NCBI GenBank assembly: GCA_019639075.1
Contig: JAHBSO010000005.1
Location: 114,811-178,810, forward strand
Origin: Actinomycetota bacterium
Lineage (GTDB): Bacteria; Actinomycetota; Acidimicrobiia; Acidimicrobiales; Iamiaceae
Length of the DNA: 64,000 nucleotides
Reading direction: 5' to 3'
The notes beneath the pieces were generated by a model. The model was not told where the DNA came from, searched no databases, and saw only the letters and a list, made by a program, of their open reading frames with translations. This document shows, piece after piece, positions 7,574 through 16,367 of this stretch. The translations under genes were made by a program, and so were the position numbers. Within the stretch, counting starts at the first letter, position 1; each line of letters starts with the position of its first letter.

Positions 7574-9853
7574 TCACTGGCGGGACATGGTCGAGCGCTC
7601 GTCGCCGGCGGCATCGTCGGCCGAGCCGCGTGCCGCCGACACGAGGGTGATCTCCACCTCGTGGAGCGCGCCGGTGAACGCGAACCGGTCCCGGTAGCGG
7701 TCGCTGACCGGGGAGCCGTCGTCGAAGCCGACGCTGGGGCCGAGGCTCGACATCACGAACATCGCGAAGGGGATCTCCACCGATCCGACCGCTTCGCCGT
7801 CGATCAGGAGGTCCGCATCGGCGCCGGCCCGGCCGAGATCGCCGAACGCCCGCTTGCGGAAGCGCACCCCGAGCTCGCACCGCCCGGTCGGCACCGGGCG
7901 GTCGCTCTCGACGACGTGGTGGTCGCCGAAGCAGTTGTAGTCGAACACCAGGCGACCGCCCTGGACGAACAGGCTGAGGCCGGAGTTCTCGGTGCCGGTC
8001 GCGAAGATCACGCCCTCGTCGCGGTCGGTCAGCTCCGCGGTGGCCCGCAGGTCCCAGTTGCGGCCCCCGATCGGCGGACCGGCCTGGACCGGGAGCGGGG
8101 TCACCGGCGGGAAGTAGCGGTAGACCCGCTCGGGCGGATGGGGAGACCCGGGTCGGAAGCGAGCACCGAACAGCTCGATCGTCCGGTCGTCCAGGGGCAC
8201 GACGCCGTGCTCGTCGGCCTCGGCCCACCACCGCTCGACCATCGCAGCGAGGCGTTCGGGTCGCTCGGCCGCGAGGTCGTGGCACTCGGAGTGGTCGGCC
8301 CCGAGGTCGTACAGCTCCCAGGTGTCGTCGTCGAACGACGTGCCAGCGTCGTGACGGGTCACGGCCTTCCAGCCGTCGAGCCAGAGCCCGCGGTGGCCCA
8401 TCATCTCGAAGTACTGGACCGGCTTCGCGGTGGGCGCGTCGGCGTCGTCGATCGCGTAGGCGAACGACGTGCCGGTGATCGGCATCTGCTCGCGCCCCCG
8501 GTAGACCTCCGGCGGGGTGATGCCGGCGAGCTCGTAGATCGTCGGGGCGACGTCGCTCACGTGGTGGAACTGGCCGCGGGACGTGCCCGGGTCACCGATG
8601 CGATCGGGCCAGCGCACGATGAGCGGGACGTGGACCCCGCCCTCGTGGGTGTTCTGCTTGTACCAGCGGAACGGCGTGTTGCCGGCCTGCGCCCACCCCC
8701 ACGGGTAGTTGGTGTGGCTGTGGGGCCCGCCGATGTCGTCGAGGCGGTCCATCGCCTCCTCGGGGGTCTCGCCGAGGAAGTTGAAGTACTTCATCTCGTG
8801 GAGCACGCCGAACGGGCCGCCCTCCTGGCTGGCGCCGTTGTCGGAGAGGAGGACGACCACGGTGTCGTCGAGGACGCCGAGGGACTCCAGGTCGTCGAAC
8901 AGCCGGCCGAGCTGGTCGTCGGTGTGCTCGAGGAACGCCCCGAACGCCTCCTGGAGCGCGATGGCGAGGCGGCGCTGCGGGTCCGACAGTTCGTCCCAGG
9001 CGTCGACGCCCGGGTTGCGGGGCGCGAGCTCGGTGCCCGGCGGGATCGTGCCCTCGGCGAGCTGGCGGGCGTGGATGCGCTCGCGGGCGACGTCCCAGCC
9101 CTCGTCGTAGCGGCCGCGGTGGCGCGCCAGGTACTCGGCCGGCGCCTGGTGGGGGGCGTGCATCGCGCCGAGCGCGAGGTAGAGGAAGAACGGCCGGTCG
9201 GGCCGGACCGAGACCGAGTCGTGCACGAAGCCGATGGCGTGGTCCACCAGGTCCTCGGTCAGGTGGTAGCCCTCCTCGACGGTGGCCGGCGGGTCGATGT
9301 GGTGGTTGTCGTGGACGAGCGCCGGGTGGAACTGGTCGGTCTCGCCGTCGAGGAAGCCGTAGTAGCGGTCGAAGCCCCGCTGGAGCGGCCACTGGTCGAA
9401 CGGCCCGGCGGCCGACGCCTGCTCCATCGGGCAGAGGTGCCACTTGCCGACCGCGAAGGTGGCGTAGCCGCCGTCGCCGAGCACCTCGGCCATGGTGCCG
9501 GCGTGGTTCGACACGTGCCCGAGCTGGTGCGGGTAGCCGGTGTCGAAGTTCGACAGTCCCCGCATGCCGACCTCGTGGTGGTTGCGGCCGGTCAGCAGCG
9601 CGGCCCGGGTCGGCGAGCAGAGGGGGGTGACGTGGAAGTTGGTGAACCGGAGCCCCTCGGCGGCGAGCCGGTCGATGTTCGGCGTCGGCATGTCGGCGCC
9701 GAAGCAGCCGAGCTGCGCGAAGCCGAGGTCGTCGAGCAGCACCACCACGACGTTGGGCGCCTGCGCACCGGGGTGGCGTCGCTCGGGCCACCAGGGGGTG
9801 GAGTCCCGGTGGTACCGGTCGATGGTCCCCTGGAAGTTCGATCGCTCGGTCAT
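7574..9853 (-). CDS. Arylsulfatase family protein, large (759 aa)
   Basis: The protein hydrolyses sulfate esters. The sulfatase signature CSPTRAALLTG is intact, with Cys79 expected to be converted to formylglycine. Metal ligands are suggested by LLDDLG (residues 39-44), a downstream LLSDNGA motif and the HLCPMEQ region. No signal peptide is visible, which is unusual for sulfatases but common in actinobacterial paralogues of this size. The last 200 residues form an extra beta-rich domain. A 31-base palindrome lies 9 bases before the ATG, next to the upstream TetR gene, and probably controls it. Confidence 0.92.
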   Translation of the reverse strand: MTERSNFQGTIDRYHRDSTPWWPERRHPGAQAPNVVVVLLDDLGFAQLGCFGADMPTPNIDRLAAEGLRFTNFHVTPLCSPTRAALLTGRNHHEVGMRGLSNFDTGYPHQLGHVSNHAGTMAEVLGDGGYATFAVGKWHLCPMEQASAAGPFDQWPLQRGFDRYYGFLDGETDQFHPALVHDNHHIDPPATVEEGYHLTEDLVDHAIGFVHDSVSVRPDRPFFLYLALGAMHAPHQAPAEYLARHRGRYDEGWDVARERIHARQLAEGTIPPGTELAPRNPGVDAWDELSDPQRRLAIALQEAFGAFLEHTDDQLGRLFDDLESLGVLDDTVVVLLSDNGASQEGGPFGVLHEMKYFNFLGETPEEAMDRLDDIGGPHSHTNYPWGWAQAGNTPFRWYKQNTHEGGVHVPLIVRWPDRIGDPGTSRGQFHHVSDVAPTIYELAGITPPEVYRGREQMPITGTSFAYAIDDADAPTAKPVQYFEMMGHRGLWLDGWKAVTRHDAGTSFDDDTWELYDLGADHSECHDLAAERPERLAAMVERWWAEADEHGVVPLDDRTIELFGARFRPGSPHPPERVYRYFPPVTPLPVQAGPPIGGRNWDLRATAELTDRDEGVIFATGTENSGLSLFVQGGRLVFDYNCFGDHHVVESDRPVPTGRCELGVRFRKRAFGDLGRAGADADLLIDGEAVGSVEIPFAMFVMSSLGPSVGFDDGSPVSDRYRDRFAFTGALHEVEITLVSAARGSADDAAGDERSTMSRQ

Positions 9854-9862
9854 GGCGCCCCG

Positions 9863-9893
9863 ATTCTTTTGGCATTCACGCTGCCAAAAGAAT
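9863..9893. promoter_or_regulatory. Perfect 12-base inverted repeat, candidate TetR operator
   Basis: ATTCTTTTGGCA, a 7-base spacer, then TGCCAAAAGAAT. The element is AT-rich against a GC-rich background, sits 9 bases ahead of the sulfatase ATG and 71 bases beyond the end of the TetR gene. Position and symmetry suit an operator over the sulfatase promoter. A hairpin terminator for tetR is less likely because no T tract follows. Confidence 0.6.
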
Positions 9894-9964
9894 GCTAGAC
9901 GGCAGAGCGACGTTCGTCACCTCGTTCCGCCGGTGGGGTGCGGTGGTCGCCGCGCCGCGGTGGC

Positions 9965-10561
9965 TCAGGCCGGGCGGAGCAATGCGTGCAGCGACCGCAC
10001 GAGGGTCGCGGCGATCGCGTCGTCGTCGAGCCCGCGGAAGTTGCGGAGGTGGTCGATCGCCTCGAACTCGGTGAGCACGTCGACCGCCGCCTCGATCTCC
10101 GGAGCCCGCTCGCCGAGCTCGGCCAGCTCCGGTTCGAAGATCTCACGGACCTGGCGGGCGAGGAGCGCCCGGCGGTTCTGCACCCGTTCGGCGATGACCG
10201 GGATGCTGCTCGACCGCGCGATGGCGGCCCGGAACACCGGCGACGCCGCCTCGTAGAGCTGCTGGCGCTGGGCCACCAGGCCGTTGATGCGCTGGTCGAG
10301 GGAGCCGTCGAGCCCGACCGCGATCTGGAACAGCGGTTCGATGCGGAGGAAGTGGTGCTCCATCGCCGAGCGCACCAGGCTCTCCCGGTCGTCGAAGTAC
10401 CGGTACACGGACCGCAGCGACACCCCCGACCGCTCCGCGACCTGATCGGGCGTGGGGTTGGCCACGCCCTCCGCGAAAAGGTCGAGCACCGCGTCGAGGA
10501 CGGCGGCCCGGTTGCGTTCCCGGCGCGCCGTGCGCCCGTCGGTGATCAGTGGATCGGTCAT
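9965..10561 (-). CDS. TetR family transcriptional regulator
   Basis: The protein has 198 residues. The N-terminal helix-turn-helix covers about residues 15-62, with PDQVAERSGVSLRSVYRYFDD as the recognition region. The C-terminal ligand domain (about 70-198) is helical and family-unspecific. It is transcribed in the same direction as the sulfatase and dehalogenase genes that follow. A perfect palindrome stands between it and the sulfatase, so repression of those genes with a sulfate ester or halogenated effector is a reasonable hypothesis. Confidence 0.88.
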   Translation of the reverse strand: MTDPLITDGRTARRERNRAAVLDAVLDLFAEGVANPTPDQVAERSGVSLRSVYRYFDDRESLVRSAMEHHFLRIEPLFQIAVGLDGSLDQRINGLVAQRQQLYEAASPVFRAAIARSSSIPVIAERVQNRRALLARQVREIFEPELAELGERAPEIEAAVDVLTEFEAIDHLRNFRGLDDDAIAATLVRSLHALLRPA

Positions 10562-10626
10562 GTGGCTCCTGTCGGCCGCGCGCGACCCTACCGCCGCCCG
10601 CGCGCACCGTTGCCCCGCGCGCCGCG

Positions 10627-10655
10627 CGGTCGGGGTCCGACCCCACGTGTGCGTC
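10627..10655. repeat. Single REP-like palindrome (GGGGTCCGACCCC core)
   Basis: The core GGGGTCCGACCCC, followed by ACGTGTGCG, matches the right half of the paired element at 24329-24354 (GGGGTCCGACCCC then GAGTGTGCG). It lies between the TetR start and the 3' end of tRNA-Phe. Only one half of the pair is present here. Confidence 0.55.
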
Positions 10656-10702
10656 GCCCGGAACGGCGCCAGGGCAGGCCCGGGGGCCTGACCTGGTCCA
10701 TG

Positions 10703-10775
10703 TGGTCGGAACCGGCGTCGATCCGGTGACCTTCCGCTTTTCAGGCGGACGCTCTGCCAACTGAGCTACCCGACC
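10703..10775 (-). tRNA. tRNA-Phe(GAA)
   Basis: The complement strand folds into a standard 73-base cloverleaf. The acceptor GGTCGGG pairs with TCCGACC (one G-U), the D stem is GCTC/GAGC, the anticodon stem TCCGC/GCGGA and the loop CTGAAAA, giving anticodon GAA. The T stem is ACCGG/CCGGT with loop ATCGACG. The discriminator base is A. No CCA is encoded. Confidence 0.95.
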
Positions 10776-10817
10776 GTGGGGTTTCCGCCGGCGGTCGGAC
10801 GAATCCGACCGCCGGAG

Positions 10818-10892
10818 CGGTCCCGACGGGATTTGAACCCGCGACCTCCGGCTTGACAGGCCGGCGTGCACTCCAAACTGCACCACGGGACC
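10818..10892 (-). tRNA. tRNA-Asp(GTC)
   Basis: The complement strand folds into a 75-base cloverleaf. The acceptor is GGTCCCG/CGGGACC, the D stem GTGC/GCAC, the anticodon stem CCGGC/GCCGG with loop CTGTCAA (anticodon GTC), and the T stem GCGGG/CCCGT with loop TTCAAAT. The discriminator is G, as expected for tRNA-Asp. No CCA is encoded. It lies 42 bases upstream of tRNA-Phe, and the two are probably one transcript. Confidence 0.95.
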
Positions 10893-11009
10893 TTCCGGAC
10901 CCGATGCCCGAGGACACCGGCTCCACTGCTCCGTTGCCGGAGCGGAGCGAACGCTACCGGTCCTCCCCGACGTGTCGCAAACCACTACGAGGGTGCCGGA
11001 CGGACCCGG

Positions 11010-12494
11010 TCAGCGTGGTCGGTAGGTCGGCTGGGGCGCGTCGAGCCAGGTCCCGGCCCAGGTCGTGAGGTCGGTGCCCGTGACCTCGGTCGCCAACGCG
11101 ACCAGGTCCTCGGTGGTGGCCGATCGGCCCTCGTACCGCTCGAACCAGGCCCGCAGGACCTCGTCGAACGCGTCGTCGCCCACCAGGTCGCGGAGGGCGA
11201 CGAGCGCGGTCGCCCCGCCCTCGTACACCTCGTTCCCGATCGCCCGGGCGGCCTCGGCCGAGTGCACCGGAACGTCGGTCCCGCCGACCGACGCGGCGCG
11301 CTCTGCGAGCGAAGGTCCGCCGTGCTGCTCGTCGTCGAGCCACTGCGAGTAGGTGGCGAAGCCCTCGCTCAGCCACAGGTCCTCCCACGTCGCCGGGGTG
11401 ACGGCGTCGCCCCACCAGAGGTGGGCGAGCTCGTGGGCGAGGACCTGGCGCACGTCGGTGCCGAGGGCGTCGAGGCCGAACAGCGGCCGGGTCTGGGTCT
11501 CGAGCGCGACGCCCAGCCGGTCGTCGACGACGAGGACCCCGAGGTCGTCGTCGGGGTACGGGCCGAACGTCGCCGAGTACTCGTCCACGATCTCGTCGAG
11601 GTCGTCGAACGGGAGCCTGGCCCGCTCGCCGAGGTCGGTCGGGAAGGCCGAGAGCACGCGGCTCCCGGCCGGTCCGGCGCGCTCGACGAGGTCGTAGTCC
11701 CCGACGGCCACCACCGCCAGGTAGGTCGCCATCGGTCGGTCGACCTCCCAGACCCAGCGTCGCCGCCCGCCCTCCTGCTCCCGGAGCGTGAGGCGACCGT
11801 TCGCCACGCCGACGGCGTCGGTCGGGGTGTCGAGCGTGATCCTCCACGTGGCCTTGTCCGACGGGTGGTCGTTCACCGGCGCCCAGGTGCGGGTGCCGTC
11901 CGGCTGCGAGAGGGCGAACCAGCCGCCGGCGTCGTCGTGGCGGAGACCCGTCGGGATGTCGAGGTCGAGGAGCCGGCCGGTCCTCGGTTCGCCCCCGTAG
12001 GTGATCCGGACGGTGGCGTCCTCCCCGGGCTGCAGCGGTGCCGCCGGGGTGATGACGACCTGGTCGCCCTCCGCGCGGGCCCGGGCCGGCTCCCCGTCGA
12101 CCTCGACCTCGTCCACGGTCGGGCCCCGCAGGTCGAGGGTCAGGTCGTCGAGCGGCTCGGCGGTGACGGCCGACAGCGTGAGGACGGCGGTCCCCGAGAT
12201 CCGGTCCTGCCCCGGGTCGGCCCGCAGCGTCAGGTCGTAGTGGGACACGTCGATCCGTGGATCGCCGAGCCCGGGCACCACCGGGTCGTCGACGTCGCGT
12301 TCGTCGGCCGACGGGCGGAGGTCGGGGTCGGGCTCGCTCGTCGGCGGGGCCGTCGGGCCGGACGTGGTGGGTGGGGCGGACGTCGTGGTCGTCGGTCCAG
12401 GTCCTGAGGTCGCAGGGCCCTGCCGGGTGCAGGCCGAGGCGCCGCCGGCGACGAGCGCCAGCGCGACGCCGATCGCGGCGACCCGCGCCGTCAC
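11010..12494 (-). CDS. M1 family metallopeptidase, exported lipoprotein-like
   Basis: A zinc aminopeptidase-like protein of 494 residues. The zinc site is complete: His354 and His358 in HELAHLWWG, and Glu377 in WLSEGF 18 residues later. The exopeptidase motif G-x-M-E-N of classical M1 enzymes is replaced by ALETQTRP. The N-terminus is a signal sequence ending ASAC at residue 22, a weak lipobox, followed by a Thr/Pro/Ser-rich linker (about 25-60) typical of surface proteins. The GTG start overlaps the ligC stop as GTGA, so I chose it over a longer open frame. It probably acts outside the membrane. Confidence 0.88.
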   Translation of the reverse strand: MTARVAAIGVALALVAGGASACTRQGPATSGPGPTTTTSAPPTTSGPTAPPTSEPDPDLRPSADERDVDDPVVPGLGDPRIDVSHYDLTLRADPGQDRISGTAVLTLSAVTAEPLDDLTLDLRGPTVDEVEVDGEPARARAEGDQVVITPAAPLQPGEDATVRITYGGEPRTGRLLDLDIPTGLRHDDAGGWFALSQPDGTRTWAPVNDHPSDKATWRITLDTPTDAVGVANGRLTLREQEGGRRRWVWEVDRPMATYLAVVAVGDYDLVERAGPAGSRVLSAFPTDLGERARLPFDDLDEIVDEYSATFGPYPDDDLGVLVVDDRLGVALETQTRPLFGLDALGTDVRQVLAHELAHLWWGDAVTPATWEDLWLSEGFATYSQWLDDEQHGGPSLAERAASVGGTDVPVHSAEAARAIGNEVYEGGATALVALRDLVGDDAFDEVLRAWFERYEGRSATTEDLVALATEVTGTDLTTWAGTWLDAPQPTYRPR

Positions 12495-13591
12495 CGAGGT
12501 GCGGGCGGCGGCGTGGCCCCGAGCGCCGTGGCCAGCTCGGTCGGGGCGACGACCTCCAGCTGCTCGAACGTGCACGACGCCGGTGTCCGGTCGGTCCGCC
12601 ACCGCTGGAACCGGGCGCTGTGGCGGAAGCGGCCGTTGTCGACCCGCTCGTACGCGACCTCGGCCACCAGCTCCGGGCGCAGCGGGATGAACGACAGGTC
12701 CTTGCCGGCGTTCCACCGCGACTGCCCGCCGGGGAGGCGCCCGTGCTCGCCCCCGGCGTGGGCCGCGGCCTCGGCCCACCGGCCCCACGGGTGGTCGGTG
12801 AGGTCCGCGGCCACGTAGGGGGCGAGCTCCTCGCGCAGCTCGGCCCGCCGGGCCACCGAGAACGACGACGCGACGCCGAGGTGGTGGAGGTTCCCCTCGT
12901 CGTCGAACAGGCCGAGCATCAGCGAGCCGGGGCCGTCACCGTTCTTGTGCTCCCGGAACCCGGCGACGACGCAGTCCGCGGTCCGCAGGTGCTTGACCTT
13001 CAGCTGCGCCCGCTTGTTGGGCTGGTAGGTGCCGTCGGCCGCCTTGGCCATCACCCCGTCGAGCCCGGCACCCTCGAAGCGCTCGAACCAGTCGGCGGCG
13101 AGCGTGCGGTCGGTGGTCCCGGGGGTGACGTGCACGGTGTCGTTGGGGGTGATCGCGGCCTCGAGGGCCCGGCGACGCTCGCGCAGCGGCTGGTCCAGGA
13201 GCGACCGGTCGTCGACGGCGAGCAGGTCGAACGCCACGAACTGCGCGGGGGTCTCCTCGGCCAGGCGGTTCACCCTCGACTCGGCCGGGTGGATCCGCTG
13301 CTGGAGCGCGTCGAAGTCGAGCTCGTCGCCGGTGGCGACCACGATCTCGCCGTCGAGCACGCAGCGGTCGGGCATGGACGCTCGGAGCGGGCCGATCAGC
13401 TCGGGGAAGTACCGGGTGAGCGGCTTCTCGTTGCGGCTGCCGAGCACGACCTCGTCGCCGTCGCGGAAGACGATGCACCGGAACCCGTCCCACTTGGGCT
13501 CGAACCACCAGGTGCCCTCGTCGCCGACCGGGAGCTCCGGCGTCGACTTGGCCAGCATCGGCAGCAGCGGTGGGTTCACCGGCAGGTCCAT
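12491..13591 (-). CDS. ligC: ATP-dependent DNA ligase, LigC type
   Basis: A 366-residue ligase with an adenylation domain followed by an OB-fold. The adenylated lysine is Lys33 in EPKWDGFR (motif I). Further motifs are LDGEIV (III), DGVMAKA (IV region) and LKVKHLR (V). The length and lack of primase or nuclease domains match the stand-alone LigC of actinobacteria, which supports base-excision or alternative end-joining repair. It ends with a GTGA overlap onto the M1 peptidase gene, so the two are translationally coupled although functionally unrelated. Confidence 0.93.
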   Translation of the reverse strand: MDLPVNPPLLPMLAKSTPELPVGDEGTWWFEPKWDGFRCIVFRDGDEVVLGSRNEKPLTRYFPELIGPLRASMPDRCVLDGEIVVATGDELDFDALQQRIHPAESRVNRLAEETPAQFVAFDLLAVDDRSLLDQPLRERRRALEAAITPNDTVHVTPGTTDRTLAADWFERFEGAGLDGVMAKAADGTYQPNKRAQLKVKHLRTADCVVAGFREHKNGDGPGSLMLGLFDDEGNLHHLGVASSFSVARRAELREELAPYVAADLTDHPWGRWAEAAAHAGGEHGRLPGGQSRWNAGKDLSFIPLRPELVAEVAYERVDNGRFRHSARFQRWRTDRTPASCTFEQLEVVAPTELATALGATPPPAPR

Positions 13592-13620
13592 GCCCGAACC
13601 CTAGGGAGCCAAGGGCGTCG

Positions 13621-15336
13621 TCAGGCGTCGGAGGCGGCGAGGCCGACGAGCCCCGACGTCACCAGCGGGAGCGTGATCTCGATCCCCGACAGGTCGACCG
13701 AACCGCCGAGGCGGGGCTCGGCGTAGCTCACCGTGGTGGCGACGAGCTGCAGCGTCAGGGTGTCACCCGGTGCGACGCGCTGCGCGACGGTCTCCAGCGG
13801 CACCGTCACCTCGTGGTCGCTGCCGTCGAGGACGACCTCGATCGGCGTGATCTGGTTGCCCAGCACGAGCCCGGTCTCGTCGTCGACCAGTTGGGCGAAG
13901 ATCCGCGTCGGCCGCTCCCCGTCGGGCGTGGTGCCGGTGTAGGTGAGCGTGAGCGAACCGGCGCCGAGGACCATGCCCTCCTGGTCGGCGGTGATCGTGA
14001 CGTTCACCGCGTGGTCGGCCTTGGCCGGGGTGATGCCGGTGACGATCCCCGAGAGGATGTCGTCGCTGGCCGGCTTCTCGGTGACGGGGCCGGCGCCGCC
14101 CTCGGCGACGAGCGTGAGGGTGCCCGAACCGCTGCCCGTCAGCCCGACCACACCGTCCTCGCCCACCACCGGATCGGGGTAGGCCGGTGCGGACCAGTGG
14201 TCCCCGTGCTGGTCGACGAACCGGAAGCCCGGGCCGAGGTCGACGGACTCGTCGCCCTTCACGTAGCGGTCGAGCCAGGCGAAGGTCACGTCGCTCAACC
14301 AGTCGGTGTCGGCGTTGGCGTCGTAGGTGAGGCAGGCGCCGTGGCCGCCGCAGAACCAGACCATGGCGACCGGCACGTCGTTGCCGTCGAGGATGCGGAA
14401 GTTGTCGACGCCCTCGTCCAGCGTGAACAGCGTGTCGACGGTGCCCTGGACGATGAGCGTCGGGACCGTGATGTCCTCGACCAGCTCGGCCGGACCACGG
14501 GCCTCGAACCAGTTCTGGTCGTGCTGGTCGATGACGCCGGTCTCGCGTCCGCTCTCGCCGGCCGACACGATCTCGGGCGCGAGCCGTCCCTCCTCGGCCA
14601 CCCGGAGCAGGAACTCCGACCAGCCCAGCTTCGTGATCCCGCTCTTGTAGAGCGACGTCTCGAGCGAGTGCCATGCGATGCCGGGGACGATCGCGTCGAC
14701 CCGGCAGTCGATGGCCGCCGTCGTGAGCTGGATGCCGCCGCCGTAGGAGAAGCCGACCATGCCCGTGCGCGGGTCGCCGTCCCGGTCGAGGAGCACGTCG
14801 GGCTGCGCGGCCACCCAGTCGAGGAGCAGCTGGACGTCGCGGCCCTCGGTGTCGGGTCCGTTGACCTGGGCCTTGCCGGTCGACTCGCCGAAGCCACGCG
14901 GGTCCCAGGTGAGCACGTGGTAGCCCCGGTCGTTCATCGAGGCGATGCCGAGCGCACCGAACAGGGGCGCGCCCTCGGCCGAGGTGTCGCCGGCCTGGCC
15001 CCAACCCGGGCCCATGAGCACGACGGGGGCGCCGTCGTCGCCGGTGTCGTCGGTCGGGAACCAGTGGAACCGGATCTCGGTGCCGTCGAACGACGTCATC
15101 GTGTGGTCGCTCTCCACCCCGTCGACCGGAGCGACCTCGGGCGCGTCCTCCGGGGGCCGGTCGCACTCGTTGGCGACGGACGTCGCCCCTCCGTCGGCGA
15201 CGGTGGTGGTCGAGAGGGCCGAGCTCGTCGTGGTGGCGCTGCTGCTGTCGTCCGACGAGCACGCGGCGACGGACAGCACGAGCGCGCTCGCGATCGCGGC
15301 CGCGAGGCACCGCCGGGCGGAGGTGGGTCGAGTCAT
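13621..15336 (-). CDS. Alpha/beta hydrolase lipoprotein (X-Pro dipeptidyl-peptidase-like)
   Basis: A 571-residue exported hydrolase. The signal peptide ends in lipobox VAAC with Cys26, followed by a Ser/Thr-rich linker. The catalytic Ser is in GFSYGGG, with an Asp in GTVDTLF and a His in GGHGACL, in the order expected for the S15/CocE-like alpha/beta hydrolases. The C-terminal 200 residues are beta-rich, as in the jelly-roll domain of that group. The open frame extends upstream, but ATG 15336 gives a proper lipoprotein signal. Substrates could be peptides or esters; the sequence does not decide. Confidence 0.85.
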   Translation of the reverse strand: MTRPTSARRCLAAAIASALVLSVAACSSDDSSSATTTSSALSTTTVADGGATSVANECDRPPEDAPEVAPVDGVESDHTMTSFDGTEIRFHWFPTDDTGDDGAPVVLMGPGWGQAGDTSAEGAPLFGALGIASMNDRGYHVLTWDPRGFGESTGKAQVNGPDTEGRDVQLLLDWVAAQPDVLLDRDGDPRTGMVGFSYGGGIQLTTAAIDCRVDAIVPGIAWHSLETSLYKSGITKLGWSEFLLRVAEEGRLAPEIVSAGESGRETGVIDQHDQNWFEARGPAELVEDITVPTLIVQGTVDTLFTLDEGVDNFRILDGNDVPVAMVWFCGGHGACLTYDANADTDWLSDVTFAWLDRYVKGDESVDLGPGFRFVDQHGDHWSAPAYPDPVVGEDGVVGLTGSGSGTLTLVAEGGAGPVTEKPASDDILSGIVTGITPAKADHAVNVTITADQEGMVLGAGSLTLTYTGTTPDGERPTRIFAQLVDDETGLVLGNQITPIEVVLDGSDHEVTVPLETVAQRVAPGDTLTLQLVATTVSYAEPRLGGSVDLSGIEITLPLVTSGLVGLAASDA

Positions 15337-15383
15337 GTCTGGTCCCCTGGGTGACGTGCGATCGCCGCGCAACCTACTCCCGT

Positions 15384-15471
15384 GCACGGTCGGGGTCGGA
15401 TCCCGACCGTGCACGCGCGGAGCGACCGGTTCGTCGGAGGGAGCACGGTCGGGATCCGACCCCGACCGTGC
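15384..15471. repeat. Pair of inverted REP-like palindromes (29 bases each)
   Basis: Bases 15384-15412 and 15443-15471 are exact reverse complements of each other, separated by 30 bases. Each copy is itself a hairpin with an 11-base stem, GCACGGTCGGG and its complement. The core GGGGTCGGA matches elements near 10.63 kb and 24.3 kb. The pair fills the gap between the MDMPI gene and the hydrolase lipoprotein, two bases from the MDMPI stop. Confidence 0.85.
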
Positions 15472-15473
15472 GG

Positions 15474-16223
15474 TCAGAAGCGGGCGACGTCGAGGAGGTG
15501 GTCGACGACGGTGCGATCGCCGTCGATGGTCAGCCCGTCGAGGTCGCGGCGCCGCCAGAGGGCCAGGAGCAGGTGCTCGGCGGGGCCGCTCACGACGACA
15601 TCGGCGTCGTCGCCGGCGTCCACCGTGGCGCCGTCGGGGCGCAGGGTGATGCGGCGGCTGGTCCGATCGCCGTCGGTGGTGCGGAGGCCGATCGTCCGGC
15701 CCTGCAGCTCGACCGGGAGCTCTCCGAAGCGCTGGTGCCAGCGGACGGCGAGGAAGACCTCGGCCCACTCGTCGATGCCGTCGGCCGCGCCGTCGGCCTC
15801 CATGGGCACGGGTTCGGGGCCGCCGGCGGCCTGGACGGCGTCGGCGGCGTCGATGCGGTGCACCGCGACCTCCTGGGCCTGCCGCCGCATCCAGAACACC
15901 GCCGCTTCGGGGCCGAGGAAGGTCCACGTGGTCCGGTCGGGCGGCGTGGCGGCCAGCGCCCCGATCACCTCGTCGAGCGCGGTGGCGTAGGCGGGGAGAC
16001 AGGCGGCGCCCTTCGGAAGGCCCTCGGCCGCGGGCGACTCGCCGTCGGGCGGCGTGGCCAGCGCGGCCGTGACCCACCGGTGGATCTTGCCGACGTGGCG
16101 CACCACCCGCTCGACGGTCCAGTCGGGGAGCGCGGGCACGGTCGCGCCGAGCGCGTCGGGGGGCATGGCCGCGAGGAGGTCGCCCTCGCGACGGAGCAGT
16201 TCGAGGTGGCGGGCCGGATCCAT
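15474..16223 (-). CDS. Maleylpyruvate isomerase (MDMPI/DinB_2) family protein
   Basis: This 249-residue protein has the two domains of the mycothiol-dependent family TIGR03083. The N-terminal DinB-like four-helix bundle (about 1-140) contains PDWTVERVVRHVGKIH. A C-terminal MDMPI/SCP2-like domain (about 165-249) carries the RRITLRPDG strand pair. A divalent metal site formed by His residues of the bundle is expected. Start ATG 16223 gives the normal length; an upstream extension runs into repeat DNA. Members act as mycothiol S-transferases or are uncharacterised, so no substrate is proposed. Confidence 0.82.
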   Translation of the reverse strand: MDPARHLELLRREGDLLAAMPPDALGATVPALPDWTVERVVRHVGKIHRWVTAALATPPDGESPAAEGLPKGAACLPAYATALDEVIGALAATPPDRTTWTFLGPEAAVFWMRRQAQEVAVHRIDAADAVQAAGGPEPVPMEADGAADGIDEWAEVFLAVRWHQRFGELPVELQGRTIGLRTTDGDRTSRRITLRPDGATVDAGDDADVVVSGPAEHLLLALWRRRDLDGLTIDGDRTVVDHLLDVARF

Positions 16224-16254
16224 CCGGGGAGTCTGCCGTGGTCGGACCGTGGAG

Positions 16255-16362
16255 GCTTCGACTGCACTCCGCTGGCGCTCCGTTCCGCTCACCCGACACA
16301 ACTGTTCCTTGAGCGAGTCACCCGACACAACTGTTCCTTGAGCGAGCGAAGCGAGTCGAAAG
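16255..16362. repeat. GAGCGAGCGAAGCGAG-type intergenic repeat with a 29-base tandem duplication
   Basis: The gap upstream of the MDMPI gene carries a diverged palindromic repeat: TTCGACTGCACTCCGCTGG on one side and GAGCGAGCGAAGCGAGTCGA on the other. Within it, a 29-base unit starting TCACCCGACACAACTG occurs twice in direct tandem at 16289-16317 and 16318-16346. The same family recurs at 47.5 and 63.7 kb. Confidence 0.8.
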
Positions 16363-16367
16363 GGTGG

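Noticed and set aside
6332..9898. A 1188-codon open frame on the plus strand
   Set aside because: It is antisense to the DUF2470, dehalogenase and sulfatase genes, whose motifs are intact. High GC leaves the opposite strand open. Its translation is a Val/Arg/Gly-rich shadow.
10893..11009. A possible third tRNA beside tRNA-Asp
   Set aside because: No cloverleaf or T-loop could be drawn in this stretch; it is plain intergenic DNA.
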